DNA of 64,000 nucleotides from Tigriopus japonicus (GCA_010645155.1 CM021313.1:1302904-1366903), one strand, 5' to 3'. Counted from the first letter of the stretch, positions 12,901-23,000 are shown. Numbers and translations: made by a program. Notes: generated by a model not told the origin, from the letters alone.

Positions 12901-13040
12901 TCGTGAATATCAACGATCTCCGTCGGTGGAAGCAATATCAAGCGTGGAAAGCCGAGAACGAAAGACAGTTGGGCGAGCAAGCCAACCCTTTGTACGAGAG
13001 CAAAACCACCACCTTTCAGAATCCTTCGTTCAACTCTTGA
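9996..13040 (+). CDS. Integrin beta subunit, first of a tandem pair (four exons)
   Basis: Beta chain of an alpha-beta integrin adhesion receptor; type I membrane protein of 869 residues. Coding exons are 9996-11608, 11903-12210, 12287-12681 and 12747-13040, all with GT-AG borders and consistent phases (2, 1, 0). Order: signal peptide (about 1-19), PSI domain, beta-I domain, four cysteine-rich I-EGF modules, an unusually long tail domain (third exon), one membrane span, and a short cytoplasmic tail with NPLY and NPSF. The MIDAS DxSxS is D123-S125-S127, and the N217/D219/P221/E222 set of the LIMBS/MIDAS is kept. The two ADMIDAS aspartates (+7 and +8 from the MIDAS Asp) are Ile130 and His131, and the cysteine pair of the specificity loop is absent. 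The family is certain; ligand behaviour is unknown. Confidence 0.95.
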
Positions 13041-13272
13041 GTCCGATCTTAGGGCGGGTTCATTTGATGGTCGAGCACAACCTAAAATGCGAAATCCCTT
13101 GTTTCCTCATAATTTTACCTTGCTTGTCCCAAGTTATGGATGAACCTTATCAGTCATTGCTAGTTATCGGTCTCTGACAATCCCCATGTTTGCCGCTTCC
13201 ATGCAGTGCCCATACGTGTGTACTAACTATCTGTTTGCTTTGGTGGGGGTTGACTCAATGTCGTCGGTAAAA

Positions 13273-13278
13273 AATAAA
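13273..13278 (+). terminator. Candidate poly(A) signal of first integrin gene
   Basis: AATAAA in an A-rich run about 235 bp after the stop of the first integrin gene and about 120 bp before the start codon of the second. It is the only good hexamer in the short gap, so it probably ends the first transcript. Confidence 0.5.
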
Positions 13279-13394
13279 AAAGATAAGAATTACTTCCATT
13301 CATTGTAACGTCCAGTGCTCGGATCCTTGATTTTTGTCTCCTGAGCCCAACAGTTTGAAAGATATTGATCGAGTGTTTAAAGAATAATAAGACA

Positions 13395-15746
13395 ATGGCC
13401 AAGGCTTCTTGGTTGAGCTTAGTGACCATTTTAGGAGTAGTTGTGAAAATTGGGGTCTCGGGTGATCCTTCAGACTGCCAGAGATTTAGCACTTGTGGGG
13501 AATGCACGTCTAGTTTTGATTGTATTTGGTGTTTGGATAGTGAATCCACCACTTCCAATCGATGTATGCCCCGTCAAGAGGCAGACTCTAGTTGCCAAAA
13601 CTACGAGGATTCTCGGAGTCGGGTGGAGATCACGGCCAATGTAACCGTGGGTTGGCCTTTGAATGATGAGGAACACACGCTCATTTCGCCTCAAAAAGCA
13701 TCAGTCTTTCTAAGACCGGGTGACATTGAGCCGCAAACAATTCAGATTCAAGCCACTCAATTGAGGATATACCCCATCGATGTGTACGTGCTCATGGATT
13801 TGTCCTACTCCATGGACGAAGCTCGAAAGACCTTTGCCCAAGAGGCTGTGAATGTGATCAAGGAGTTCAAAAAGATCACCTCTAATCTGCTCCTTGGATT
13901 TGGAAGCTTTGTGGATAAGGATCTTCCCCCGTTTAGTAGTACCCATGAAACCATGGTTTGCCTTGAGGAGCATGGAAAGTGCATCCCGCCCTACGGGTTT
14001 CACAATCAGATCTCCATGAAGAATTTGACGGCTGGTGAGTTCAAGGACAAGCTTTTGGACGCTAGTTTGGCCGGAAACATTGATGAACCCCAGGGTAGTT
14101 TGGATGCCCTGATGCAAGTTCTGACATGCACAAAAGAAATCGAGTGGCGAAATAGATCGCGCAAGTTGGTGGTTCTCGTGACGGATCGCGATTTCCATTT
14201 CGCTGCCGATGGGCGGTTAGTGGGGATTTTGGACCGCAATGACGGTCATTGTCATTTGGACGGTGAAGGCTTCTACACCGAGTCCAAAAATCAGGATTAT
14301 CCCTCGTTGTCCCAAGTGGGTGCCAAAGTGTTTGACGGCGAATTCAATATCATCGCCGCTGTCATTCCCAAGTATACCCACATTTGGCAAGCATTGGGAC
14401 AGGTCATTCCCAATATGAATGTGGTGGCATTGGAGAAAGATGCTACCAATATTGTCGACATTGTGGCAAACTACACGGACCGGGTCTCGCGGAAAATTCA
14501 AATTTTGACGTCGGACGAATTTCAAGATCAGGGATTGTCCATCGAAATGTACTCAAAGTGTCTCGGATCCACTCTCAATGAAGTGAACGAATGCGACAAC
14601 ATACCTTTGGATACAACCGTGAACTTTGAAGTTCGGATCAAGGCCTCCCGATGTCTGGCTGAGCCAAAGGTTATTACTTTTTCCATGTCCGGATTCTTAC
14701 AGACATTGGAAATCAAGGTAGAAACCCAATGTAAGTGTGAGTGCCAAAATGAATCTCACCCCAATTCCAACGAGAAATGTAACAACCACGGCGAGTATGA
14801 ATGTGGAGCGTGTGAGTGTGAGGATGATTTCATTGGCCATACATGCCAATGTCACAAGGACATTAAGAGTCAAAATGAGTCCTCAAAGGAATGCGAGGAT
14901 CCTTTGGGTCAGAAGGATGTACTTTGCAATGGTCGAGGGGAATGCAAATGTGGCGTCTGCACCGATTGTAAACAGAGCTACGGGCGTTTTTGTGAATGCC
15001 GCGACGACGGTTGTCGAAAGACGAAAAACGGTCTTTGCGATGGCCATGGGAAGTGTGGTTGTGGGGTTTGTCGTTGCAATTCCGGCTGGAGTGGTGATGA
15101 TTGCTCGTGTAGCCAAAGCACTGACGGTTGTCTATCGCTTTATGATCAAGAAATCTGCTCCGGTCACGGGCGATGTCGGTGCAATCGATGCGATTGCTTC
15201 CAACAAGACTCTGGAGCGTACAAAGGGACTTTCTGTCAATTGGCACCGGACGAAACATTTCCATGTCAAGTGCTCGAGGATTGCGTGGAATGTTTGGCAT
15301 TTCAAAGTGGGGCTAACGCTGAGAACGATTGTCGATCTTGCGGCCACGTTTATCTCCAGACTGTCAATGACACCTTCATGGACCAAACGGTTTGTTTTGG
15401 TCTAGATGAAGACGATTGCGAGTTCAAGTTCTTTTACGAAAATGGGGGCGAAATGAGCTCCATTGCAGCTTTCCTGCTCTCCTATCCTGATGGTGAACAA
15501 CGCAAATGTCCGCCCAGGGTCGGATTGGCAATCACAGGTGGAACTCTAATCGCAGCACTGGTTTTCTTAGGACTACTAGGGATATGTTTTTATAAGATCT
15601 ACATTGTCGTGGACGATCGACGGCAATACGCCAAGTTCTCTAATGAGGCGGACAATCTCAGACACGCCTCAAATCAAAATGCCAATGATATGTATCGGTC
15701 CCCAATCACCTTGTACGAGAACCCTATGCACGGCAAGGAAATATAG
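13395..15746 (+). CDS. Integrin beta subunit, second of a tandem pair (intronless)
   Basis: Integrin beta chain of 783 residues in a single uninterrupted frame, starting 354 bp after the first gene's stop. The start at 13395 (context GACA-ATG-G) is preferred over an in-frame ATG 10 codons upstream because it gives a clean signal peptide (about 1-23). Order: PSI domain, beta-I domain, I-EGF modules, tail domain, one membrane span, cytoplasmic tail. MIDAS DLSYS is D135-S137-S139. The specificity-loop cysteine pair (C189, C196) is present, unlike in the neighbour. The metal-binding Glu of the NxDxPE motif is Gln233 (N228, D230, P232 kept), and the ADMIDAS pair is Glu142-Ala143. The tail keeps DDRRQYAKF next to the membrane, but the two NPxY positions read NDMY and NPMH. 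Known family, with altered ligand-site and adaptor-binding motifs. Confidence 0.95.
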   Translation: MAKASWLSLVTILGVVVKIGVSGDPSDCQRFSTCGECTSSFDCIWCLDSESTTSNRCMPRQEADSSCQNYEDSRSRVEITANVTVGWPLNDEEHTLISPQKASVFLRPGDIEPQTIQIQATQLRIYPIDVYVLMDLSYSMDEARKTFAQEAVNVIKEFKKITSNLLLGFGSFVDKDLPPFSSTHETMVCLEEHGKCIPPYGFHNQISMKNLTAGEFKDKLLDASLAGNIDEPQGSLDALMQVLTCTKEIEWRNRSRKLVVLVTDRDFHFAADGRLVGILDRNDGHCHLDGEGFYTESKNQDYPSLSQVGAKVFDGEFNIIAAVIPKYTHIWQALGQVIPNMNVVALEKDATNIVDIVANYTDRVSRKIQILTSDEFQDQGLSIEMYSKCLGSTLNEVNECDNIPLDTTVNFEVRIKASRCLAEPKVITFSMSGFLQTLEIKVETQCKCECQNESHPNSNEKCNNHGEYECGACECEDDFIGHTCQCHKDIKSQNESSKECEDPLGQKDVLCNGRGECKCGVCTDCKQSYGRFCECRDDGCRKTKNGLCDGHGKCGCGVCRCNSGWSGDDCSCSQSTDGCLSLYDQEICSGHGRCRCNRCDCFQQDSGAYKGTFCQLAPDETFPCQVLEDCVECLAFQSGANAENDCRSCGHVYLQTVNDTFMDQTVCFGLDEDDCEFKFFYENGGEMSSIAAFLLSYPDGEQRKCPPRVGLAITGGTLIAALVFLGLLGICFYKIYIVVDDRRQYAKFSNEADNLRHASNQNANDMYRSPITLYENPMHGKEI

Positions 15747-16019
15747 TGGTATGAACCAGCACCCTTTTAATTGTAACATTCCTCAGCTTTGGTTGATACT
15801 ATGTAAACAATTGACGTGTATTTTTGAAATACGCAAAACATCCATTTTTTTGTCCTTCACAAAACAAGTGGAAGCCGACGAAATTCAATTCGAGTGATGC
15901 GGTGCTCGAATTGGTCGACCAAAGCGAAAGGGAGGGAGGGGAGAAAGAAACACGAGAGTGGGTTAGGAAAGGTTTGGTTTTACCATGGAGTACCGCCAAA
16001 GGTTGAGACGCGATGCTTT

Positions 16020-17308
16020 TTAGACGCGCAAGATTTCCAGATTCTTGTTGTAGCAAATGGCGATCCAATCGGGTTGAGTGGCTCCCCACTGGATTTGGTT
16101 GATTTCGCCCTCGGCGGCCGTGTACGCTAGAATGGGATCGTCAATCGGGCGGGGCATTTGCTGGATGTCCCATATGAGAGCTTGATGATCATCCCCTAAA
16201 AAATGACAAATCAGCCATTAGACATTTAGAAATGTATCGAAATGAACAAAAATATACCCGCGGTGCATATGTGACACGAGGAGTGCGGCGCCCAAGCAAT
16301 CCCATTGACGCACGCTCGGTGATTGTTTAACCGCGCCACCGGTGTGCAAGGAACTCGCACGTCCAAAATGATCACATCCGACGCGTCCATGGCCACGGTG
16401 GCCAGATAATTCGGGTCCTGTTTGTTCCAAGCCAGTCGTAGGAGCGGCGTGTGCGCCGGGTCTTCGTAGATAATGGTCGAGTGTTCCAAATGCCGCAAAT
16501 CGAACATGCGTACCGAGCCATCGGCTCCAACCGAAGCGAACATATCCCGTCCTCCGCCGGCTTTGGAGAACGCGATATCGTAGACTTCCTTATCGTGGGC
16601 GATCAATTGGGTCTTGACATGACCGGACACCATATTGACCCGACCCATCACTTGTCCGGTTTCGAGTCCCCAAATGGTACAAGTCGTGTCGATAGACGAC
16701 GTGCCCAAAAGGTTGGGATCGACCTCGTTCCAATCGAACGACGTGAGCGGCGCGCAAAAGTCCGAATTCTTATTGTTATTCAACAGACATTCCAAGCGCG
16801 TATCGGGCTCACCGGCGCGCCAAACCCGCAAATAATCGCCCGATGTAGCCAACAAATCCGGATAGATGCCTTTGGTATCGGGAATCCACATGATCTTGGT
16901 GGTGGGATAAGGGTGATCAAAGGTGCTTTTGGCCGAGAACTCGGAGGTGTCTTCATCCAGGGACACAATCTGCACCTTGTTATTGTACTCTTCGACAAAC
17001 GATCCGATGGCCAAACGGAACCGTTTATCCGGTCGGATACTCCAATTCATCGAATACACCGTCCACGGAGCCACGTACTTGTAGATCTCTTTGCGTTTGG
17101 CTCCGCCCGAATTCGAGCTGGAGGCGGGCCCGCCGCTCGAAGTGCCTCCACCGCCGCCAATGATGCCTCCACCCGTGCCCACGGGGGGCGGGGGTTGGGG
17201 CGGTCCACCGGGATGCGAGGGGGGATGGGTGGATCCACCGCTACTGCCCCCGCTGTTCCCGGGTGGTCCGCCCATGAGACCGCCGTTGTTCAGGGAAGCC
17301 GGATTCAT
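16020..17308 (-). CDS. DCAF7: DCAF7 / WDR68 WD40-repeat scaffold
   Basis: WD40 beta-propeller protein, an adaptor for DYRK1A/HIPK2-type kinases and a candidate CUL4-DDB1 substrate receptor. Two coding exons: 16258-17308 and 16020-16195, split by a 62 nt intron inside the conserved [15 protein letters not shown] segment. From residue 71 on (KRKEIYKY) the protein follows the highly conserved family almost residue for residue (for example [32 protein letters not shown]) and ends ...EILRV. Total length is 408 residues against about 342 in vertebrates. The difference is a roughly 70-residue Gly/Pro/Ser-rich N-terminal extension with several GG and PP runs. The start is the first in-frame ATG; the frame stays open some way upstream, so a 5' exon cannot be excluded. 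Convergent with the second integrin gene (274 bp apart) and divergent from TRIM23. Confidence 0.95.
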
Positions 17309-18191
17309 CCCGGATTGGGTGGGCGTGACTTCGTGATGCTGGGGATGGGATTGGCTGGCGAGAGGAGGAGGAGGATAGAAAATCCCAAGAGATTGAGGTG
17401 ATTGAGGTGATTGCGGAGGATTGTTATGGTTTGTTGTAGAAAGAAAGTAAACTTCGTCGAAGAAGCAGAGTTTGCTCGAGGGTGACGGATTTGAACTGGG
17501 AAGCGAGTCTGAGGAAGAGAGTTTCTAAATTTTTGCAGGGCTTGAATTTTGTTAAATATCATTGCAATTTGGCGCTTGATTGATGTTTATGGGATCAACC
17601 GTTATGGTTTCTCTACGTTCTTTTGCAAAAGTACTTTACTTAGCCAGGATGCTGGAGACATGTTGATAAAAGTAGTTTAGCCAGTACATATGTTGTGGTA
17701 TAGAGGTTTCGCACACCTAAATGATATTGAGCTCTTACTTGTATTCTTGTCATTCCACCGACCAAAGTGTAAAAAAGCTTTTAGATGCTCGTGCCACTAA
17801 TAAGCTCCTGAAAGTATAATAAAAGACGGAAAATGGCTATCCGCAGAGTCACCCTGAATTTGACGCTGTCTGGGCTTTAGGGAGCCTTTGAAGCCAGCCA
17901 TCGCTATCAGAGGTCATTGAGATCATCCACAAAACGAAAAATATCTTGCATCAACCGAGATCTTGAACCGAGATCATCAGCTTTTATGAAGCCAATATTT
18001 GTGTTTAGTTTGATACCTATGCCAAATTTATCACTCTTCTAAATATTTAGACTAATTTCATCTTCGAACTCAAAGCTTTTTCTCGTCACCCTATTTCGAC
18101 GTCTATGAGAAAAAACAACAAAAAACATGTCCCAGGATCATTGAGGAACTAGTCAAAAGAGTTACTTATTCTGGCTCGTGGACCCTTGATC
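17309..18191. promoter_or_regulatory. Divergent promoter region between DCAF7 and TRIM23
   Basis: The 883 bp between two head-to-head start codons must hold the promoters and 5' UTRs of both DCAF7 (leftward) and TRIM23 (rightward). I see no clear TATA box or other specific site. The function is inferred from gene orientation only. Confidence 0.5.
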
Positions 18192-20775
18192 ATGGCTGCT
18201 GCCGTCCCAGGTTCCAGTGGAACGTGTTCCACCGCTTCGGACGAGATGTCAGAGTCCTATGCGAAAACCAAAGGCAATACCAGTGTAAGAGAAACGAAAA
18301 AGCCACTTCAATCATTAATCAATCATCCTGGAATGGGTAAGGGGTATGCATTGGCTTCTCTCTCTCTCTGATTTTAGGTGTTGGAATGCCGAGTGTGTAA
18401 CCATTTGTATGGCATCGAAGGCGAAAAGATCCCTCGTCTGTTGGTGTGTGGCCACTCCCTCTGCCACGCCTGTCTTTTACGTCTCCCTAAACAGGATTGG
18501 GTGGTTTTATGTCCTTTCGATCGTCAACCCACCCCTTTAGGTAAAGATCGACTTGAAAGCTCGGAAATAGAGACCGGATTGAATGATGGAAGTTATGGTT
18601 GATCTGTTTTAATGAAGACAAAATGTAGTCGGTGAATTTTTCCCCCGCAAAACCACGAATGATGTGTCATTTTATCAAAGTAATCAACATTTAAAGGCTA
18701 CAGTTACATACATATATGCCAGATTTGATTTCGGTCATGTGGACTATTGGTTTTGTATTTCCATTTTATTATAGTTATGTAATCTTATTAGTAGTTCTGT
18801 ATGCCTTTCAAGATAGTAAGATTGTCCCCCTACTTGCACGTACGGAACTTTATATTATTTCAATAATTTTGGCCGAGGCAAGTACCAATTAAGTTTCAAT
18901 CCACAGGAGACTACGATGTTTTCCATAAAGGCCTTAGTTTTGCCAAACATCTTAAACTATGAAGTTTTTTATTGTTTTCAAAACTACGAAAATATCCATC
19001 TTGTGATTCTAAAACTCAGATCAGCAAAAAATGTCAAATTTTATTCGCTCAAAACCATGAAAAAAAGAAAAAAAGAATATGAATTTAAACAAGTTCAAAT
19101 GCCGTTTGTTCTCATAATAATATGCTATTTCTTCCCCGGATAGGAACGAATGGCGTGTGGGATTTGAAGAAGAACTTTGCCCTGATTGAGCTTTTGGAAC
19201 GCGTGTACGCCAATCACCAAGATCGCCGCACTCACTCCTTTGAAGGGCCCTTTTCGGTGTTGGCCTTGGCTCAGGCCGTGTCGGCCTTGGAACGAGGAGA
19301 TCGAAATTACGCCACGGTTCCTTGTGACGAGAATGAGGAGCACATTGCTGAGTTGTACTGTACCACGTGTGGGTCGCATTTGTGTCCCGATTGCTCGGAT
19401 TCCACTCATGGAACCCGAACTTTGGCCAAACATCGCCGAATTCCGCTCTCGGAGAAACCCAAAGAGAAGCCGAAATGCGGCTATCACACCTCACACGTCA
19501 TGGAGTTTACTTGTTTGGAGCCGGATTGTCAAGGGGCACCTTTGATGTGTTACATTTGCAAAGATTACGGCCGTCATAAGGGACATCAACACAATCTACT
19601 CGAGTTGGAGGCCGAAAAGTTCCGCACCACCCTTGGCAACGCCGTCTCCCATTTGAAAAAGTTTATGGAAGAAGTCTCAGATACAGCCCGACAACTCGAA
19701 TTGGCTGAAAGCCGCTTTCTTCGCCGACCGGACAATGATCCGGAGTTACCCGAGGATTTCGAAGGGGGAACTGCCGATTTGGCCAAAAGTCGGGTCCAAA
19801 CCTATTTCCAAGGCCTCCGAGAACAACTGAATCGTCAAGAAGTGGCCGCACTCACCGTGGTGGATACTTACATTCGGGAGCGTTTGTGTGCAATTCGGCA
19901 ACAAGGCGAGGATATCGCCACGATTCTCGGCCAAGTGGCTTCGGTGTGCATTCAATGTGAGCGAGTGGCAAAATTGGATGATGCTCGAGTGCTTTTGGCC
20001 TCGGGCGAGATCCAACTCATGTTAGACGCGGTGGAGAGTCAAAAACAACGTGATTTCACCCTAGTCCAACCGGATGCGTCCATTCCGATCACGTTCACCC
20101 GAGACAACCGGGTTCATATCGGGCCCAAGATCGAGATGAGGGTTGTAACCTTGGGATTGGATGGATCGGGCAAGACATCGATCCTCTTCAAATTGAAGCA
20201 AGACGAGTTTGTGCCCACCATTCCCACGATTGGGTTCAATGTGGAGACACTGGAGTACAAGAATATCAAATTCACGGTGTGGGATGTGGGCGGTCAACAC
20301 AAGCTCAGACCTTTGTGGAAACATTACTACTTGAATACCCAAGTACGAGATGATTGTTTAGTTTTCTAAAAAATATCAATCACCCGCACCCTACTCTCCA
20401 TTTCAGGCTGTCATATTTGTCATCGATTCTACGGATCGAGTTCGATTGTCAGAGGCCAGAGATGAACTAGTGAAACTTCTCACCGAGAAAGAACTCCAAG
20501 ACGCTTGCCTTTTGATTCTCATCAATAAACAAGTAAGGGCTAATCATCAGTTGAGAGAAAGTGTGTTTCTATGTATTTTACGAGTATATTTTCAGGATCT
20601 GAGTGGATGTATGACCTTAGAGGAAATATCCGACGAGTTGTCCCTGTTTAAGCTATGTTGTGGTCGATCTTGGCACATGCAAACCTGCGATGCCAGTCGA
20701 GGAACTGGTCTCACCGATGGATTGGATTGGCTCTCCAGGCAGTTGGTGGCTTCGGAAGTATTTGATGTGGAATGA
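18192..20775 (+). CDS. TRIM23: TRIM23 (ARD1): RING / B-box E3 ligase with C-terminal ARF GTPase
   Basis: E3 ubiquitin ligase fused to an ARF-type GTPase, implicated in antiviral signalling and autophagy in mammals. Five coding exons: 18192-18284, 18378-18540, 19144-20342, 20407-20532, 20596-20775, giving 586 residues (human about 574). The RING begins VLECRVC and ends LCPFDRQ. Two B-boxes follow ([26 protein letters not shown]), then a helical region, then the ARF domain. ARF motifs: P-loop GLDGSGKTS, switch region [14 protein letters not shown], and NKQ-D split by the last intron. The human protein has Lys (K458) where ARFs have the catalytic Gln; here Gln is present ([12 protein letters not shown]). 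ATG 18192 was chosen as the only start leading into the spliced RING exon. Introns are 93, 603, 64 and 63 nt. Confidence 0.96.
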
Positions 20776-20792
20776 AATGCTTAGGTCTATAC

Positions 20793-20798
20793 AATAAA
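20793..20798 (+). terminator. Poly(A) signal of TRIM23
   Basis: AATAAA lies 18 bp after the TRIM23 stop codon. Its position and lack of competitors make it the likely 3' end signal, giving a very short 3' UTR that stops before the convergent NTPDase gene. Confidence 0.65.
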
Positions 20799-21038
20799 AT
20801 TGCATCATTTCTGGTACTGCACTCAATTCGTATAAGCTTCATTTCTTGCTTTTCTTCAAAGATTCAACGTACCTCAAGCGTGCGCTACAGAATTTAGAAA
20901 AGACAGACGTAACAAAATTAAGCTATTAAAAGTTCATATCTATTTCTGACAATTAAAAAACTTGACTGACAAGAAGACGTAAAAATACACCCCAGATGAC
21001 TAGGACAATAGTTGTTGGACATGAAACTTCAAAAATAA

Positions 21039-22934
21039 TCACCTTTGGATCATTTTGTCGTTGCCCGTGTAAGTACAAATGTACCAAAGGATATAAATGA
21101 TAGCCGTGTAAAAGGACAGTGCGAAGAGTATTATCAGGAAGATGGTCCTTTCCTCCATCACGTATAGAACTTTGTCTGATAGTTGATTCGTCTTCTGAAG
21201 CATGTATCCCAAGCTCCAACCCACTTCGGCATCAGAAACGCGTTTGACAAACGAGATGTTCACCCAATCGTCTTTTTTGTATCCTGCACTCAGTAAAAGA
21301 TCCATGAACACACTTTTGAAGCACGAGTTCTGACGATAATCGGGACCATATTTGCTCATGAAAGAGGTTGAATGGTAAGACGAAGCACAAAGTTTCTCAG
21401 ACATGCCTTCAAAGTGGGCCTCGCCCATTTTAGTGCGGTTTTCTTGGAGGGCACGTAAAAGGTACCAATAAGTGGAAAAGGCCAAAAACTTGGCATCATT
21501 CCGAGGTCTGGGAATACTAGATGAGTCAAGACAATGGCCTTGCTCGTACGTGGACCGACAGTGATTTAGGTTGAATTGAGGTAAGATTTCGTGAGTACAT
21601 TGTGATGGATCACTCTGTCCGATGAACGAGAAGGTGGTGTTTTGGGAAGTACTATTGAGCAGTTTCTGGAAGCCAGAGTCCTTGTATCGAGCACATGGAC
21701 TTTCCAGGAGAGATTTGGCACTGGTTTTGTACACTTTTTTGCCTTTGGGATGACAAGGAGAATTCAACGTGGAAACAATCTGACCGTTGAATTGATATTG
21801 TTTGTAGATCAGTCCCACCAGATAACGTTTAAGGCCTTCAGCTTGTCCGTAGCAAAGATTACTCTTGGTGAACACATTGTACTGCTTATTGAACAAGGTC
21901 ACGACATGATTACCTTGGCTCGAATCCCGAGGGATGAACGTGATTTGTGCCGATGCACCACCCCAATCCAAAGCTCCCATGGGCTCTTGATCTGGTTCGG
22001 ATTTCGTCGAATTGGGCGAGGCTCCGAATTTATGACTGAGATAGTTCGAGGTGATCCAACCCATGACACCTTCCTTCTCACCGGAAAGGATCACAGCATT
22101 GGGATTTGTGTAATGAAGATTCGTCTTGTTCAGAGCCACGGAGATGTTGCCGATAATCTGCTGAGCAGCCAGAGGGTTGGTGGCGTTCAAGATCCTCATG
22201 CCCGCAGTGGTTCCCAAGAAAATATCTGTGGTGTCTCTTTGTGTTGCCGGAACTCGTTCAATGGCGTCTTTCAAGCATTGGGAATTGAGCAAGTAATCTT
22301 GGACGGCTTCTGGTTTCTGGAAGAACGAAGAAACTCCCTGACCCGCAGCCGTTTCGCATGAGAAAATCTCGTGGACCACCCCAGTATTATTGATCTTGGC
22401 GCCCCATTCGTAAAGGGATATATCCGTATGCACAGATCCGGCATCCACGACCAATTCATATCGATTAGAAACCGAGGCAGCGTGAAGTGGCGAAGGGGTA
22501 GACGTGGAACCACTGAGAATACTTGGTGCGAACAAGTTTAAGAAGAAGATGAACGTGAACAACATGGCGGCCCAGGTCGCGATGACGTAAAGTAACATGC
22601 GCGGTATGTTCTTCACACCTTGTTCTGGCCCCATGCAAACATACAAAGTGAGAGGATCCGTGCCATCGGAGAGATTTCCAATATAGGACGAGTTCCACAA
22701 AAGCAGGCCATCTTCGTCCCGAAGGCAATACATGTAGCCATGGGGAAATTCCTTCCCTTGGAGATATGCCAACAATAGGTCCCCAACTTTTTGCTGAGGA
22801 TGCACCACCACCATTTCAGATCCTTTGTGGGAGCTCAGCGTACTGACAATGTTGACTTGGATCCGGTTTGGTCGCACGAGTTGCTCCCGTTCTTGCGAAG
22901 GCGCTTCAACCTCAGGATTGATTTCAGATGACAT
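21039..22934 (-). CDS. Membrane NTPDase (CD39 / apyrase family) with extra N-terminal cytosolic domain
   Basis: Ecto-nucleoside triphosphate diphosphohydrolase hydrolysing extracellular or lumenal NTPs and NDPs; 631 residues, one exon. Apyrase conserved regions: ACR1 DAGSVHT (164-170; usually DAGSSHT), ACR2 GTTAGMR (241-247), ACR3 GEKEGVMGW with catalytic Glu288, ACR4 GALDWGGASAQ (320-330), ACR5 around AFSTYW (485-490). Membrane spans are at about 111-136 and 596-620, the two-span plan of cell-surface NTPDases. Residues 1-110 form an extra cytosolic domain; the pattern IQVNIV, MVVVHP, a helix with KVGDLLLAYLQ, then LTLYVCM resembles a beta-grasp (ubiquitin-like) fold. CD39-type enzymes normally have a short N-terminal tail. 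Third gene of a minus-strand series, starting 163 bp after the ULK3 stop. The stop falls next to CAAAG-GTGA, so a further 3' exon cannot be fully excluded. Confidence 0.92.
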   Translation of the reverse strand: MSSEINPEVEAPSQEREQLVRPNRIQVNIVSTLSSHKGSEMVVVHPQQKVGDLLLAYLQGKEFPHGYMYCLRDEDGLLLWNSSYIGNLSDGTDPLTLYVCMGPEQGVKNIPRMLLYVIATWAAMLFTFIFFLNLFAPSILSGSTSTPSPLHAASVSNRYELVVDAGSVHTDISLYEWGAKINNTGVVHEIFSCETAAGQGVSSFFQKPEAVQDYLLNSQCLKDAIERVPATQRDTTDIFLGTTAGMRILNATNPLAAQQIIGNISVALNKTNLHYTNPNAVILSGEKEGVMGWITSNYLSHKFGASPNSTKSEPDQEPMGALDWGGASAQITFIPRDSSQGNHVVTLFNKQYNVFTKSNLCYGQAEGLKRYLVGLIYKQYQFNGQIVSTLNSPCHPKGKKVYKTSAKSLLESPCARYKDSGFQKLLNSTSQNTTFSFIGQSDPSQCTHEILPQFNLNHCRSTYEQGHCLDSSSIPRPRNDAKFLAFSTYWYLLRALQENRTKMGEAHFEGMSEKLCASSYHSTSFMSKYGPDYRQNSCFKSVFMDLLLSAGYKKDDWVNISFVKRVSDAEVGWSLGYMLQKTNQLSDKVLYVMEERTIFLIILFALSFYTAIIYILWYICTYTGNDKMIQR

Positions 22935-22977
22935 GGTTGGGGAGGAAATCGAGCCCGAAGAAAAGGCCTTGAATGTG

Positions 22978-23000
22978 CAAAACCTTGAAAGGAAATATAA
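22978..23000 (-). promoter_or_regulatory. 3' splice acceptor just upstream of the NTPDase start
   Basis: On the minus strand the sequence reads TTTATATTTCCTTTCAAG then GTTTTGC, with the AG at 22985-22984, 49 nt before the NTPDase ATG and 113 nt after the ULK3 stop. This is a strong acceptor with a pyrimidine tract. Only a weak donor-like CCG-GTGACA sits between it and the ULK3 stop. It is either the end of a 5' UTR intron whose donor lies inside or before ULK3, or a trans-splice site. Confidence 0.5.

Noticed and set aside
16451..17401. 316-codon plus-strand frame over DCAF7
   Set aside because: Antisense shadow of the conserved WD40 gene, kept open by codon bias.
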